The notes below the pieces were generated by a model. The model searched no databases. It saw nothing but the letters and a program-made list of their open reading frames with translations, and was not told the origin of the DNA. A stretch of DNA of 8,133 bases from UBA668 sp046052275 (GTDB lineage Bacteria > Actinomycetota > Acidimicrobiia > Acidimicrobiales > Ilumatobacteraceae): positions 1 through 8,133 of the forward strand of contig JBJOMQ010000106.1 of assembly GCA_046052275.1 (NCBI GenBank), written 5' to 3'. Each line of letters begins with the position of its first letter. The first letter of the stretch is position 1. The translations under genes were made by a program, and so were the position numbers. Positions 1 through 5,368 of this stretch are shown in pieces.

Positions 1-198
1 GGCAAAGCCCGCCATGGCCTCGTCGACCGCATTGTCGACGACCTCCCAGATGAGGTGGTGAAGGCCTGCGAGACCGGTCGAGCCGATGTACATACCCGGT
101 CGCTTGCGGACCGGATCGAGACCCTCCAGAACCTGGATGTCCTTGGCCCCGTAGTCGGCCGTCGGCTGCTTACCGGGTTGCTTGGCGTTGGAAGCCAC
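1..198 (-). CDS. gyrB: DNA gyrase subunit B, N-terminal part (runs off left edge)
   Basis: Only the first 66 codons are in the window. GyrB is the ATPase subunit of the type II topoisomerase that introduces negative supercoils. The visible part is the start of the GHKL ATP-binding domain: a short polar tail (residues 1-15), then IQVLEGLDPVRKRPGMYIGS (21-40), then HHLIWEVVDNAVDEA (47-61). E52 and N56 match the catalytic glutamate and Mg-binding asparagine of this family. The GTG start at 198 is the only start codon between the in-frame TGA upstream and the conserved region, and GAGG lies five bases before it. Adjacency to dciA and recF favours gyrB over parE. The remaining domains lie outside the window and cannot be judged. 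Confidence 0.96.
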   Translation of the reverse strand, partial: MASNAKQPGKQPTADYGAKDIQVLEGLDPVRKRPGMYIGSTGLAGLHHLIWEVVDNAVDEAMAGFA

Positions 199-225
199 TC
201 GTACCTCGTCTTGGTCTCATGGAGT

Positions 226-243
226 GAGCCCAAAAATGGGCTC
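226..243 (-). repeat. Hairpin in the gyrB leader
   Basis: GAGCCCA (226-232) and TGGGCTC (237-243) are perfect inverted arms around a four-base A loop (U loop in the gyrB transcript). The structure ends 28 bases before the GTG start of gyrB. There is no T-run after it on either strand, so it does not look like a standard intrinsic terminator. A role in translation or mRNA stability of gyrB is possible but inferred. Confidence 0.5.
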
Positions 244-255
244 TGACCTGCGGTT

Positions 256-268
256 GTGTCGTCGACAC
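256..268. promoter_or_regulatory. 13-bp palindrome upstream of gyrB (possible operator)
   Basis: GTGTCG-T-CGACAC is a perfect inverted repeat with one central base. It lies between the candidate gyrB -10 and the leader hairpin. Such compact dyads can bind dimeric regulators, but no known operator is recognised and GC-rich DNA produces short palindromes by chance. Confidence 0.25.
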
Positions 269-326
269 GTGAGCTGGGCCCCTGCCGGCGCAACCGTCGT
301 CGTAATGCCCCAAATCCTACCCGCGG

Positions 327-345
327 GGCACCTCGAAAAGGTGCC
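327..345 (-). terminator. Possible terminator hairpin after dciA
   Basis: GGCACCT (327-333) and AGGTGCC (339-345) form a perfect 7-bp stem with a five-base loop, about 50 bases past the dciA stop in the direction of leftward transcription. No U-tract follows, so it is either a weak, U-less GC-rich terminator or simply a leader structure. It is the best candidate boundary between the dnaN-recF-dciA unit and gyrB. Confidence 0.35.
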
Positions 346-395
346 TTCGCGCCACCCGTGCGAGCGGTTCGCGGCGAGCGTCGACCGAGTGCTCG

Positions 396-755
396 TCAGC
401 GGCGCGTGCCGCCGCCGCGGCCCTCGCCACGACGGCCCGCAACCCGGATCTCGAGGCACTCGACAGTGACTCCGGCAACGGCCGCCAGTCGCTCGCACAC
501 CGTGCGCTCGAGGAACCGAACCTGGGTCGCCCACGTGGGATCGGCAACCGTCACGACGAGCGTGGTGCCATCGAGCGAGACAGGCTGGACATGCTCGGCG
601 ACGTGGGCGCCGACGGCCTCGTTCCACCGCCCGAACACTCCTCCGATCGACGCGACATTGGTCGGGGACCGGAGGTCCTCGTCGCGCATCGACCTCATCA
701 CCTGCTGAAGGCTGTCGCCGAGATGGATCGGCTCGTCGGCTCGTCCCCCGATCAT
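396..755 (-). CDS. dciA: DciA-like DUF721 protein (replicative helicase loading factor)
   Basis: The protein has 119 residues. DciA is the ancestral bacterial partner that helps load the DnaB helicase at the origin. The DUF721 core is visible: an amphipathic start (HLGDSLQQVMRSM, 11-23), the hallmark FGRWNEAVG with W44, then the beta-rich segment HVQPVSLDGTTLVVTVADP (55-73) and WATQVRFL (75-82). The tail (106-119) is short, Arg/Gly-rich and probably disordered. Its place between recF and gyrB is that of the mycobacterial DUF721 gene Rv0004. The ATG start overlaps the recF stop as ATGA, so translation is likely coupled to recF. The assignment to DciA rests on the domain and gene order; direct DnaB binding is not visible in sequence. 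Confidence 0.88.
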   Translation of the reverse strand: MIGGRADEPIHLGDSLQQVMRSMRDEDLRSPTNVASIGGVFGRWNEAVGAHVAEHVQPVSLDGTTLVVTVADPTWATQVRFLERTVCERLAAVAGVTVECLEIRVAGRRGEGRGGGTRR

Positions 756-1831
756 GTGCCCACCATGCCACGTTCGATGCGCACCGTCGCATCAGGATGC
801 GCCGCCTCCGGCAGCGGTCCGGCCGTGGTGAGCACCACCTGGCCTGCGGGCAGGTTGCCGAGCAGCGCAGTACAGCGGCCTGGATCGAGTTCGCTGAGCA
901 CGTCGTCGAGCACCAGCACCGGCGCGCTGCCGGCCCGCTCGGCCACAAGACGGTGGGTGCCGAGCCGCATGGCGAGCGCCAAGGTGCGCTGCTCGCCCTG
1001 CGACGCATGGGTGCGCGCGGGCAGGCCGTTGACGAACAGGTCGACGTCGTCGCGGTGCGGACCGACCGTGCTGACCCCCCTGCGCACGTCATCGCGCCGC
1101 GCCGCCACCAGCGCCTCGGCCAGGCCGTTGGCACGCCATTCGGGTTCGTAGCGCAGGTCGATGGGGGTGGGCGTGCCGGCCAATTGCTCGTAGGCCTCGT
1201 GCACCATCGGCGCGGCGCGCTCGACGAGCGCCGCCCTGGCCCGGCCCAGCTGGTCACCCGCCTCGACGAATCGCGCATCCCACACGTCGAGCGTGACCTC
1301 TGCGTCGCTATCGAGACGGCCATTGACCTGCTTCAGCAGGGTGTTGCGCTGCTTCAGCACGCGGTCGAGCTCGAGGCGCATCGCGTCGTACTTCAGGTGC
1401 AGCGCAACGAGCGTGTCGTCGAGGAATCTCCGCCGCTCGGCCGGTCCGCCCTTGACCAGCTCGAGGTCATCGGGCGAGAACACCGTGACGCGCACCGTGC
1501 CCAGAAGGTCGCGGGTGCGCGTCAGGCGCTGGCGGTTCACCTGGGCGCGGGTCCGACCGTGCCGGCTGAGCTCGAGTTCGACCAGCGACTCGCGCCCGTC
1601 GTGATCGCGCACCGTGGCCCGCAATACCGCCGTGTCGACGCCGACTCGGATGAGTGCCTCGGTCGGCGCGCCTCGAAAGCTGTCGAGCGTCGAGAGCAGC
1701 GCCAAGGCTTCGACAAGGTTTGTCTTGCCCTGGCCGTTGCGGCCGACCACCGCGGTGATGCCCGGATCGAAGTTGAACGACGCCTCGCTGTAGTTGCGGA
1801 AGTCGACCAGCTCGAGGCGGGTGACGATCAC
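752..1831 (-). CDS. recF: DNA replication and repair protein RecF
   Basis: The protein has 359 residues, the usual RecF length. RecF is an SMC/ABC-like ATPase that acts with RecO and RecR to load RecA at gaps and stalled forks. The Walker A motif GRNGQGKT is at 30-37. The characteristic start TRLELVDFRNY is at 4-14, the TVGPHRDD segment at 255-262, the ABC signature SQGEQRTLALAMRL at 277-290 and Walker B VLVLDDVLSELD at 305-316. I chose the GTG at 1831 because the RecF family begins at this point and the codon overlaps the dnaN stop as GTGA. A longer in-frame reading upstream only runs back into dnaN. Expression is probably coupled to dnaN translation, since no strong separate ribosome site is seen. 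Confidence 0.97.
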   Translation of the reverse strand: MIVTRLELVDFRNYSEASFNFDPGITAVVGRNGQGKTNLVEALALLSTLDSFRGAPTEALIRVGVDTAVLRATVRDHDGRESLVELELSRHGRTRAQVNRQRLTRTRDLLGTVRVTVFSPDDLELVKGGPAERRRFLDDTLVALHLKYDAMRLELDRVLKQRNTLLKQVNGRLDSDAEVTLDVWDARFVEAGDQLGRARAALVERAAPMVHEAYEQLAGTPTPIDLRYEPEWRANGLAEALVAARRDDVRRGVSTVGPHRDDVDLFVNGLPARTHASQGEQRTLALAMRLGTHRLVAERAGSAPVLVLDDVLSELDPGRCTALLGNLPAGQVVLTTAGPLPEAAHPDATVRIERGMVGT

Positions 1832-2946
1832 TTGCTCTCGGGCACCCGCACGGGCATCAGCAGGTAGAGGTACTCGCTCAGCGTGCCATCGGGCGTCGCG
1901 CCGCGCAGCACTGCCGGACTCTGCGCGTCCTTCGTGCTCAGCACCACCAGCTGGCCTGCGCATGCATCGACGCCGTCCATGAGGAACTCGGGGTTGAAGG
2001 CGACGATCATCTCAGCGCCCTCGTAACGGGCGTCGATCTCCTCGCTTGCCGCGCCGATGTCCTGGGTGATGGCGGTGAGGCGCACCGTGTCGCCGCCGAG
2101 TGCAAGTCGCACGGGCGTCGACGGTTCCTTGGCCAGCAGCTTCACGCGTCGGAGCGCTTCGATGAGGGCGTCGCGCTCGACGGTGAGCGCGTTCGACTGG
2201 TTCTGCGGAACGAGGCGCCGATAGTCGGGGTACTCGCCCGTGATCAGTCGAGTCGTCAGCCGAACGTTGCCGGCTTCGAACGAGGCGTCGTTCTCGCCGA
2301 GCTGCATCGTGACGTCGTCGCCGCTGTTGACGATGCGCTGCACCTCGGTGAGGGCCCGACCCGGTACGAGTACGCGCTGACCCGCGCCGAGCACGTTCTG
2401 GCCAGCGAGATCGCAGACTGCGAGCCGATACGAGTCGGTGGCCACCATGCGCAGGCCGTCACCTTCGGCCGTCATCATCACGCCGGTCAGCACGGGACGC
2501 TGCTCGTCCTTGCTGGCAGCTCGCACCACTTGGCGAAGCGCCTCACCGAATGCAGCCGAGGGCAGGGTGACCGAACTGCCGGAACCGCCACCAACCTTCG
2601 GGTAGTCGTCGAGGCTCAACGGCCTCACCGTGAAGTTCGACCGGCCGTTGCTGATGACGACCTCGTCGGCAGTGGCCTGCACCTCGACTTTGCCCGACGC
2701 GAGCGAACGCACGATGTCGGCGGCGAGTCGTGCCGGGACGACGGTGCCTCCGTCGACGTCGCTGCCCACCTCGATCGATGACTGGATCGTGAGGTCGAGG
2801 TCGGAGCCGGTGATGGTCAGTCGATCGCCGACAACCTGCAGTCGTAGGCCGGTGAGCACGGGCAATGCCGCGCTGCGCCCGGTTGCTGCTCGACTCGCCG
2901 TCGAGAGAGCTTCGGCAAGCGCTTCTCGTTCGCAACGGAACTTCAC
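1828..2946 (-). CDS. dnaN: DNA polymerase III beta subunit (sliding clamp)
   Basis: The protein has 372 residues, the standard length for a beta clamp made of three similar domains (about 1-125, 128-245 and 247-367). The clamp encircles DNA and tethers the replicative polymerase and repair partners. Recognisable segments include LPVLTGLRLQ (29-38), the middle-domain start QRPVLTGVMM (149-158), VATDSYRLAVCDL (168-180), ITGEYPDYRRLVP (235-247) and the C-terminal YLLMPVRVP (361-369), which lines the partner-binding pocket. The start is a GTG preceded by AAAGGGAG four bases upstream; a longer in-frame reading extends into the origin region and lacks family similarity. The gene heads a unit with recF and dciA. 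Its promoter probably lies in the AT-richer part of the dnaA/dnaN gap. Confidence 0.98.
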   Translation of the reverse strand: MKFRCEREALAEALSTASRAATGRSAALPVLTGLRLQVVGDRLTITGSDLDLTIQSSIEVGSDVDGGTVVPARLAADIVRSLASGKVEVQATADEVVISNGRSNFTVRPLSLDDYPKVGGGSGSSVTLPSAAFGEALRQVVRAASKDEQRPVLTGVMMTAEGDGLRMVATDSYRLAVCDLAGQNVLGAGQRVLVPGRALTEVQRIVNSGDDVTMQLGENDASFEAGNVRLTTRLITGEYPDYRRLVPQNQSNALTVERDALIEALRRVKLLAKEPSTPVRLALGGDTVRLTAITQDIGAASEEIDARYEGAEMIVAFNPEFLMDGVDACAGQLVVLSTKDAQSPAVLRGATPDGTLSEYLYLLMPVRVPESK

Positions 2947-2986
2947 AGGGCTCCCTTTCTTACCAAGAGGTGATGTATCGAACTGA

Positions 2987-2998
2987 TAGCGGTAATAG
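2987..2998 (+). other. Possible DnaA-trio-like unwinding element
   Basis: The triplets TAG-CGG-TAA-TAG lie four bases from the box pair at 3003-3018. Read 3' to 5' they are GAT, AAT, GGC, GAT, so three of four fit the DnaA-trio pattern (G/A-A-T/A) described for bacterial origins. The element sits inside the locally AT-rich patch and next to boxes, as expected for an unwinding site. It is short and one triplet is off, so chance is a real alternative. Confidence 0.3.
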
Positions 2999-3002
2999 GT
3001 GC

Positions 3003-3018
3003 TGTGGACTGTGCACAA
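3003..3018 (-). promoter_or_regulatory. DnaA box pair beside the AT-rich patch
   Basis: On the minus strand TTGTGCACA (3018-3010) matches TTGTCCACA at 8/9 and CAGTCCACA (3011-3003) at 7/9. The two share two bases at their junction, so they read head to tail toward the AT-rich stretch and dnaN. They are near enough to the dnaN promoter that DnaA bound here could also affect dnaN. Confidence 0.5.
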
Positions 3019-3050
3019 CCATCGTTCGCGCCAGCGTAGGTGCCGATCTG

Positions 3051-3071
3051 CTGTCCACACCGGTTTCCACT
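3051..3071 (+). promoter_or_regulatory. Tandem DnaA-box-like pair in oriC
   Basis: CTGTCCACA (3051-3059) is 8/9 to TTGTCCACA. GTTTCCACT (3063-3071) is weaker at 6/9, in the same orientation and offset by 12 bases. From 3052 to 3070 the sequence matches 4650-4668, upstream of dnaA, at 17 of 19 positions. Confidence 0.5.
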
Positions 3072-3145
3072 CGCGCGCACAGCCGTGAAATGACGCAGTT
3101 GTGATTCGGTGGAGAACGCGCGGCGCGTCCAGAGGACGGAGCACT

Positions 3146-3165
3146 GAGTCCACATGTCGTCCACC
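3146..3165 (+). promoter_or_regulatory. Second tandem DnaA-box-like pair in oriC
   Basis: GAGTCCACA (3146-3154) and TCGTCCACC (3157-3165) each match TTGTCCACA at 7/9. They lie in the same orientation with an 11-base offset, close to one helical turn. Individually they would be low-affinity sites. Confidence 0.35.
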
Positions 3166-3253
3166 GCGCGGGCGTTCGACTGGATGATGGCAGTCGAGTG
3201 ACTCGGAGCGTGCGGGCGTGAGGCACTGGGAAGAGCGCACCGGGTCGGCATGG

Positions 3254-4621
3254 TCAGGCCTTCCGCAGTCGCTGGACAAGGTCGGTGACCTGGTCGTAGA
3301 CCTGCCGGCGCTCGCTCATCAGTCGCTGGATCTTGTCGACGGCGTGGATGACCGTGGTGTGGTCTCGGCCGCCGAAGAGCCTGGCGATGGCGGGGTACGA
3401 CAGGTCGGTGAGTTCGCGGAACACATACATCGCGGTCTGGCGTGCCGTCACCAGTGGCCGCTGCCGACTCTTGCCACGGAGGGCCTCGACGCTGAACCCG
3501 AGGATGATCGCGATGTCGTTGAGCAACTCGTCGGCCGAGCGGGGCTTGACGATCGATGCGCTGAGGAGGTCGCCCAGCAGTTGCTCGGCCAGGTGCACGC
3601 TCGGCGGGACGCTGTTGAGGCTGGCATAGGCCGTCACCCGGATGAGGGCACCCTCGAGCTCTCGGATGTTACTGGTAATACGGGAGGCGATGAACTCGAG
3701 CACGTCGGGCGGGACGGGGCTGCGGTCACGCTCTGCCTTGTTGCGGAGAATGGCAAGGCGGGTCTCGAGATCAGGCGGCTGGATGTCGGTGATCAGTCCC
3801 CACTTGAACCGGCCCCTGAGTCGCTCCTCGAGGGTGGGGATGGCATCTGGCATCCGGTCAGAGGAAATGACGACCTGCTTGTTCGCCCCGTGGAGCGAGT
3901 TGAACGTGTGGAAGAACTCCTCCTGGAGACCTTCCTTGCCCTCCATGAACTGGATGTCGTCGATGAGCAGCACGTCGATGTCGCGGTACCGGCGCTTGAA
4001 GTTGGCGGTGGTGTTGGTGCGGATGGCGTCGACGTACTCGTTGAGGAACGTCTCGGTGCTCACATACCGGACGATGTCGTGCTGGTAGTGGCTCTGGACG
4101 TAGTGCCCGATGGCGTGCAGCAGGTGGGTCTTGCCCAGACCGGCCGAGCCATAGATGAACAGCGGGTTGTAGCTGCGGCCGGGCGTCTCCCCCACCCGAA
4201 GGGCTGCCGCCAGGGCGAACTGGTTGCTGGCGCCCTTGACGAAGGTCTCGAACGTGTAGCGAGGATTCAGGCCGCCGGTCTCGACCGGGGGCTCATGGGT
4301 GGCCACGGCCGTGCCGCCACCGTGCGCATCACGCTGCGGGTCGGCCGTCCAGTCGGTGGCGGGCTCGGGCTCGGAGAGCTGCACCTCGATGGTGAACTGC
4401 AGCGAACTGGCGCCGATCTCGTCGAGTGCGTCGCGGACCAGCGGGAGGTACCGCGACAGGATCCGATCGCGGGCATGCGAGTTGGGCGCGCTGACACGCA
4501 GCACCGACGCGTCGCTGTCGAGGGGCACGACGTCCTGGAAAGTGGAGAACCAGACCGCCTCAGAGACCTGCGCACGGAGCAACTGGGCGACCGCTGTCCA
4601 CAACTGTTCGTGGTCGCTCAC
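3254..4621 (-). CDS. dnaA: Chromosomal replication initiator protein DnaA
   Basis: The protein has 455 residues. DnaA binds DnaA boxes, oligomerises with ATP and opens the origin. Domain I (about 1-80) is typical, with LWTAVAQLL and VWFSTFQDV near its start. Domain II (about 81-118) is a short acidic and Gly-rich linker. The AAA+ domain begins at NPRYTFETFVKGASNQFA (119-136), with Walker A GSAGLGKT at 158-165, Walker B LLIDDIQF at 218-225 and the arginine-finger region ERLRGRF near 266-272. Domain IV holds the DNA-binding signature GGRDHTTVIHAVDKI at 417-431. Two GTG codons lie six bases apart; I chose the second (4621) because GGAGG sits five bases before it and overlaps the first. DnaA boxes lie in its leader and within its first codons, suggesting autoregulation. 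Confidence 0.98.
   Translation of the reverse strand: MSDHEQLWTAVAQLLRAQVSEAVWFSTFQDVVPLDSDASVLRVSAPNSHARDRILSRYLPLVRDALDEIGASSLQFTIEVQLSEPEPATDWTADPQRDAHGGGTAVATHEPPVETGGLNPRYTFETFVKGASNQFALAAALRVGETPGRSYNPLFIYGSAGLGKTHLLHAIGHYVQSHYQHDIVRYVSTETFLNEYVDAIRTNTTANFKRRYRDIDVLLIDDIQFMEGKEGLQEEFFHTFNSLHGANKQVVISSDRMPDAIPTLEERLRGRFKWGLITDIQPPDLETRLAILRNKAERDRSPVPPDVLEFIASRITSNIRELEGALIRVTAYASLNSVPPSVHLAEQLLGDLLSASIVKPRSADELLNDIAIILGFSVEALRGKSRQRPLVTARQTAMYVFRELTDLSYPAIARLFGGRDHTTVIHAVDKIQRLMSERRQVYDQVTDLVQRLRKA
4594..4602 (+). promoter_or_regulatory. DnaA-box-like 9-mer inside the 5' end of dnaA
   Basis: CTGTCCACA matches TTGTCCACA at 8/9. It lies over dnaA codons 7-10 (minus-strand reading), about 47 bases from the cluster upstream of dnaA. 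The codons are constrained by the protein, so this may be incidental, but it extends the upstream box cluster into the gene. Confidence 0.35.
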
Positions 4622-4648
4622 CTGCACCTCCGTCCGTTCGCTCGTCGA

Positions 4649-4681
4649 ATGTCCACACCCTTTTCCACATGATGTGGACAA
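4649..4681. promoter_or_regulatory. DnaA box cluster in the dnaA leader
   Basis: Three boxes lie within 33 bases, just ahead of the dnaA start. ATGTCCACA (4649-4657, plus strand) is 8/9 and TTTTCCACA (4661-4669, plus strand) is 8/9. On the minus strand, 4681-4673 reads TTGTCCACA, the only perfect match I found in the window. The last two face each other across TGA as an inverted pair. DnaA bound here would cover the dnaA leader or promoter, the usual arrangement for autoregulation. The cluster may also be part of a two-part origin. Confidence 0.7.
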
Positions 4682-4698
4682 GGAAGAGACTAAGAGCG

Positions 4699-4731
4699 TC
4701 GGAGGCTAGCAGGTCGCCGCACTGCCTCCGA
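4699..4731. promoter_or_regulatory. Inverted repeat in the dnaA promoter region
   Basis: TCGGAGGC (4699-4706) and GCCTCCGA (4724-4731) are perfect 8-base arms separated by 17 bases. A leftward TAnnnT -10 candidate for dnaA, TAGCCT (4708-4703), overlaps one arm; another, TAGTCT, reads at 4692-4687. Neither has a clear -35. The dyad could be an operator for a dimeric regulator of dnaA, but no known binding site is recognised. Confidence 0.35.
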
Positions 4732-4777
4732 ACGGGGGGTTCGAGCCGAGGCCCGACCGCTGCCGCAGCGAGTCCGG

Positions 4778-4806
4778 TTGCCGCTGCAGACGGCGTACCG
4801 TAGCCT
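4778..4806 (+). promoter_or_regulatory. Candidate promoter for rpmH-rnpA-yidD-yidC
   Basis: TTGCCG (4778-4783) and TAGCCT (4801-4806) are separated by 17 bases, a fair SigA-type spacing with 4/6 and 3/6 matches. Transcription would begin near 4813 and leave a leader of about 90 bases before rpmH. It is the best-spaced pair I found in the divergent region, but the match is modest. Confidence 0.35.
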
Positions 4807-4837
4807 TCACCCGTTCCACGTGCCGGCCTGCGGAGCG

Positions 4838-4857
4838 TGGTCCACCGGATTCCACTC
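4838..4857 (+). promoter_or_regulatory. Box-like pair in the rpmH leader
   Basis: TGGTCCACC (4838-4846) and GATTCCACT (4848-4856) are degenerate DnaA-box-like 9-mers in tandem. The stretch 4840-4857 lines up with 3053-3072 in the oriC gap, differing by one base and the loss of two bases (AC). Alone they are too weak to call boxes; the resemblance to the oriC copy is the reason to list them. Confidence 0.25.
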
Positions 4858-4901
4858 TCACAGCCGGGCGGCACCACCGTCCGGAGCCCGAGGAGGGCCT
4901 T

Positions 4902-5036
4902 GTGAAGCGCACTTTTCAGCCCAACAACCGCCGCCGCGCCAAGAAGCACGGCTTTCGCGCCCGCATGAGCACCCGGGCCGGCCGGGCCATCCTGAAGGCC
5001 CGCCGCGCCAAGGGCCGCCACCGCCTGTCGGCTTGA
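4902..5036 (+). CDS. rpmH: 50S ribosomal protein L34
   Basis: The protein has 44 residues, very basic, beginning MKRTFQPNNRRRAKKHGFRA and ending GRHRLSA. It carries the L34 hallmarks: the KRTFQPN start, the KKHGFRAR block at 14-21, and the MSTRAGR...RRAKGR pattern at 22-39. L34 binds 23S rRNA in the large subunit. The GTG start has an excellent AGGAGG site (4891-4896) five bases upstream, consistent with high expression. It is divergent from dnaA, as in most bacteria. Its TGA stop overlaps the TTG start of rnpA. Confidence 0.97.
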   Translation: MKRTFQPNNRRRAKKHGFRARMSTRAGRAILKARRAKGRHRLSA

Positions 5037-5368
5037 TCTGGCGTATCCGAGAGCGGAGCGCCTTCGGGCGCCTGGCCGCCAACGGCCGCCGCGCTCGGGC
5101 CGGAGCACTGTGGTGCACCGCCCTTCTCGACCCGCCGGGCACGACGTCGCCCCCTCGCGTGGCCTTCTCGGTCGGACGCGCCCTCGGGACGGCCGTGGTG
5201 CGCAATCGTGTCCGCCGCCGCCTGCGGGCAGCCGTGCAGTCGGTCTCGGCGGCCGGCCGGATGCCAGCGGGCGACTACCTCATCGGCGCCCGGCCGGAGG
5301 CCGCAACCCAGTCGTTCGCCGACTTGAGTGCCGACCTGGCGAGGGTGATCGAGCGGGTGGCCACGTGA
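5033..5368 (+). CDS. rnpA: Ribonuclease P protein component
   Basis: The protein has 111 residues, normal for the RNase P protein, which assists the catalytic RNA in trimming tRNA 5' leaders. RIRERSAFGRL (4-14) is the typical N-terminal segment, PRVAFSVGRALGTAVVRNRV (41-60) forms the central strand and loop, and the signature RNRVRRRLR is at 57-65. The C-terminal helix follows at about 95-109. I chose TTG at 5033 because it places MIWRIRER at the family's start and there is no ATG or GTG before the conserved region. It overlaps the rpmH stop as TTGA and has no clear ribosome site of its own, so translation probably depends on ribosomes finishing rpmH. The exact start is the only uncertain point. 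Confidence 0.92.
   Translation: MIWRIRERSAFGRLAANGRRARAGALWCTALLDPPGTTSPPRVAFSVGRALGTAVVRNRVRRRLRAAVQSVSAAGRMPAGDYLIGARPEAATQSFADLSADLARVIERVAT

Larger units (their letters stand above)
199..395 (-). promoter_or_regulatory. gyrB upstream/leader region
   Basis: This gap separates dciA from gyrB. It contains three symmetric elements (226-243, 256-268 and 327-345, listed separately) and no convincing gene. A TAnnnT-type -10 candidate, TAGGAT, reads leftward at 319-314, but I see no good -35 for it. If it is used, gyrB would have a leader of roughly 110 bases containing the palindrome and the proximal hairpin. gyrB promoters often respond to supercoiling, but nothing here proves that. gyrB may also be reached by read-through from dciA. 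Confidence 0.45.
2947..3253. other. oriC: Probable oriC (dnaA-dnaN intergenic region)
   Basis: This 307-base non-coding gap is where Streptomyces and Mycobacterium place oriC. On direct reading it holds several 9-mers close to the actinobacterial DnaA box TTGTCCACA: 8/9 at 3010-3018 (minus strand) and 3051-3059 (plus), and 7/9 at 3003-3011 (minus), 3146-3154 (plus) and 3157-3165 (plus). Beside the first pair, 2961-3000 is about 57% A+T, clearly above the surrounding DNA. The dnaN promoter must also lie here: TATTAC reads leftward at about 2997-2992, without a well-spaced -35. Small dyads occur at 3126-3138 and 3195-3205. No box in this gap is perfect, so the boundary of the working origin is inferred, and it may extend to the boxes upstream of dnaA. 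Confidence 0.65.

Noticed and set aside
256..708. Possible small genes in the gyrB-dciA gap and over dciA on the plus strand
   Set aside because: Arg/Pro/Ser-rich frames with no ribosome site, overlapping a clear dciA on the other strand.
797..1867. 356-codon open frame on the plus strand opposite recF
   Set aside because: RecF on the minus strand has all its motifs, and the antisense frame resembles no known protein.
2947..3279. N-terminal extension of dnaN across the oriC gap
   Set aside because: The extra 111 residues lie outside the clamp family, run into the dnaA end, and a good ribosome site precedes the GTG at 2946.
3218..4672. Long open frame (484 codons) on the plus strand opposite dnaA
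   Set aside because: The minus-strand reading is an unmistakable full-length DnaA. The plus-strand product is a low-complexity, Val/Asp/Glu/Arg-rich shadow typical of GC-rich DNA.
4622..4681. Longer DnaA starting at the minus-strand ATG at 4681
   Set aside because: The added 20 residues would be encoded by the DnaA-box cluster and are not family-like; GGAGG points to the GTG at 4621.
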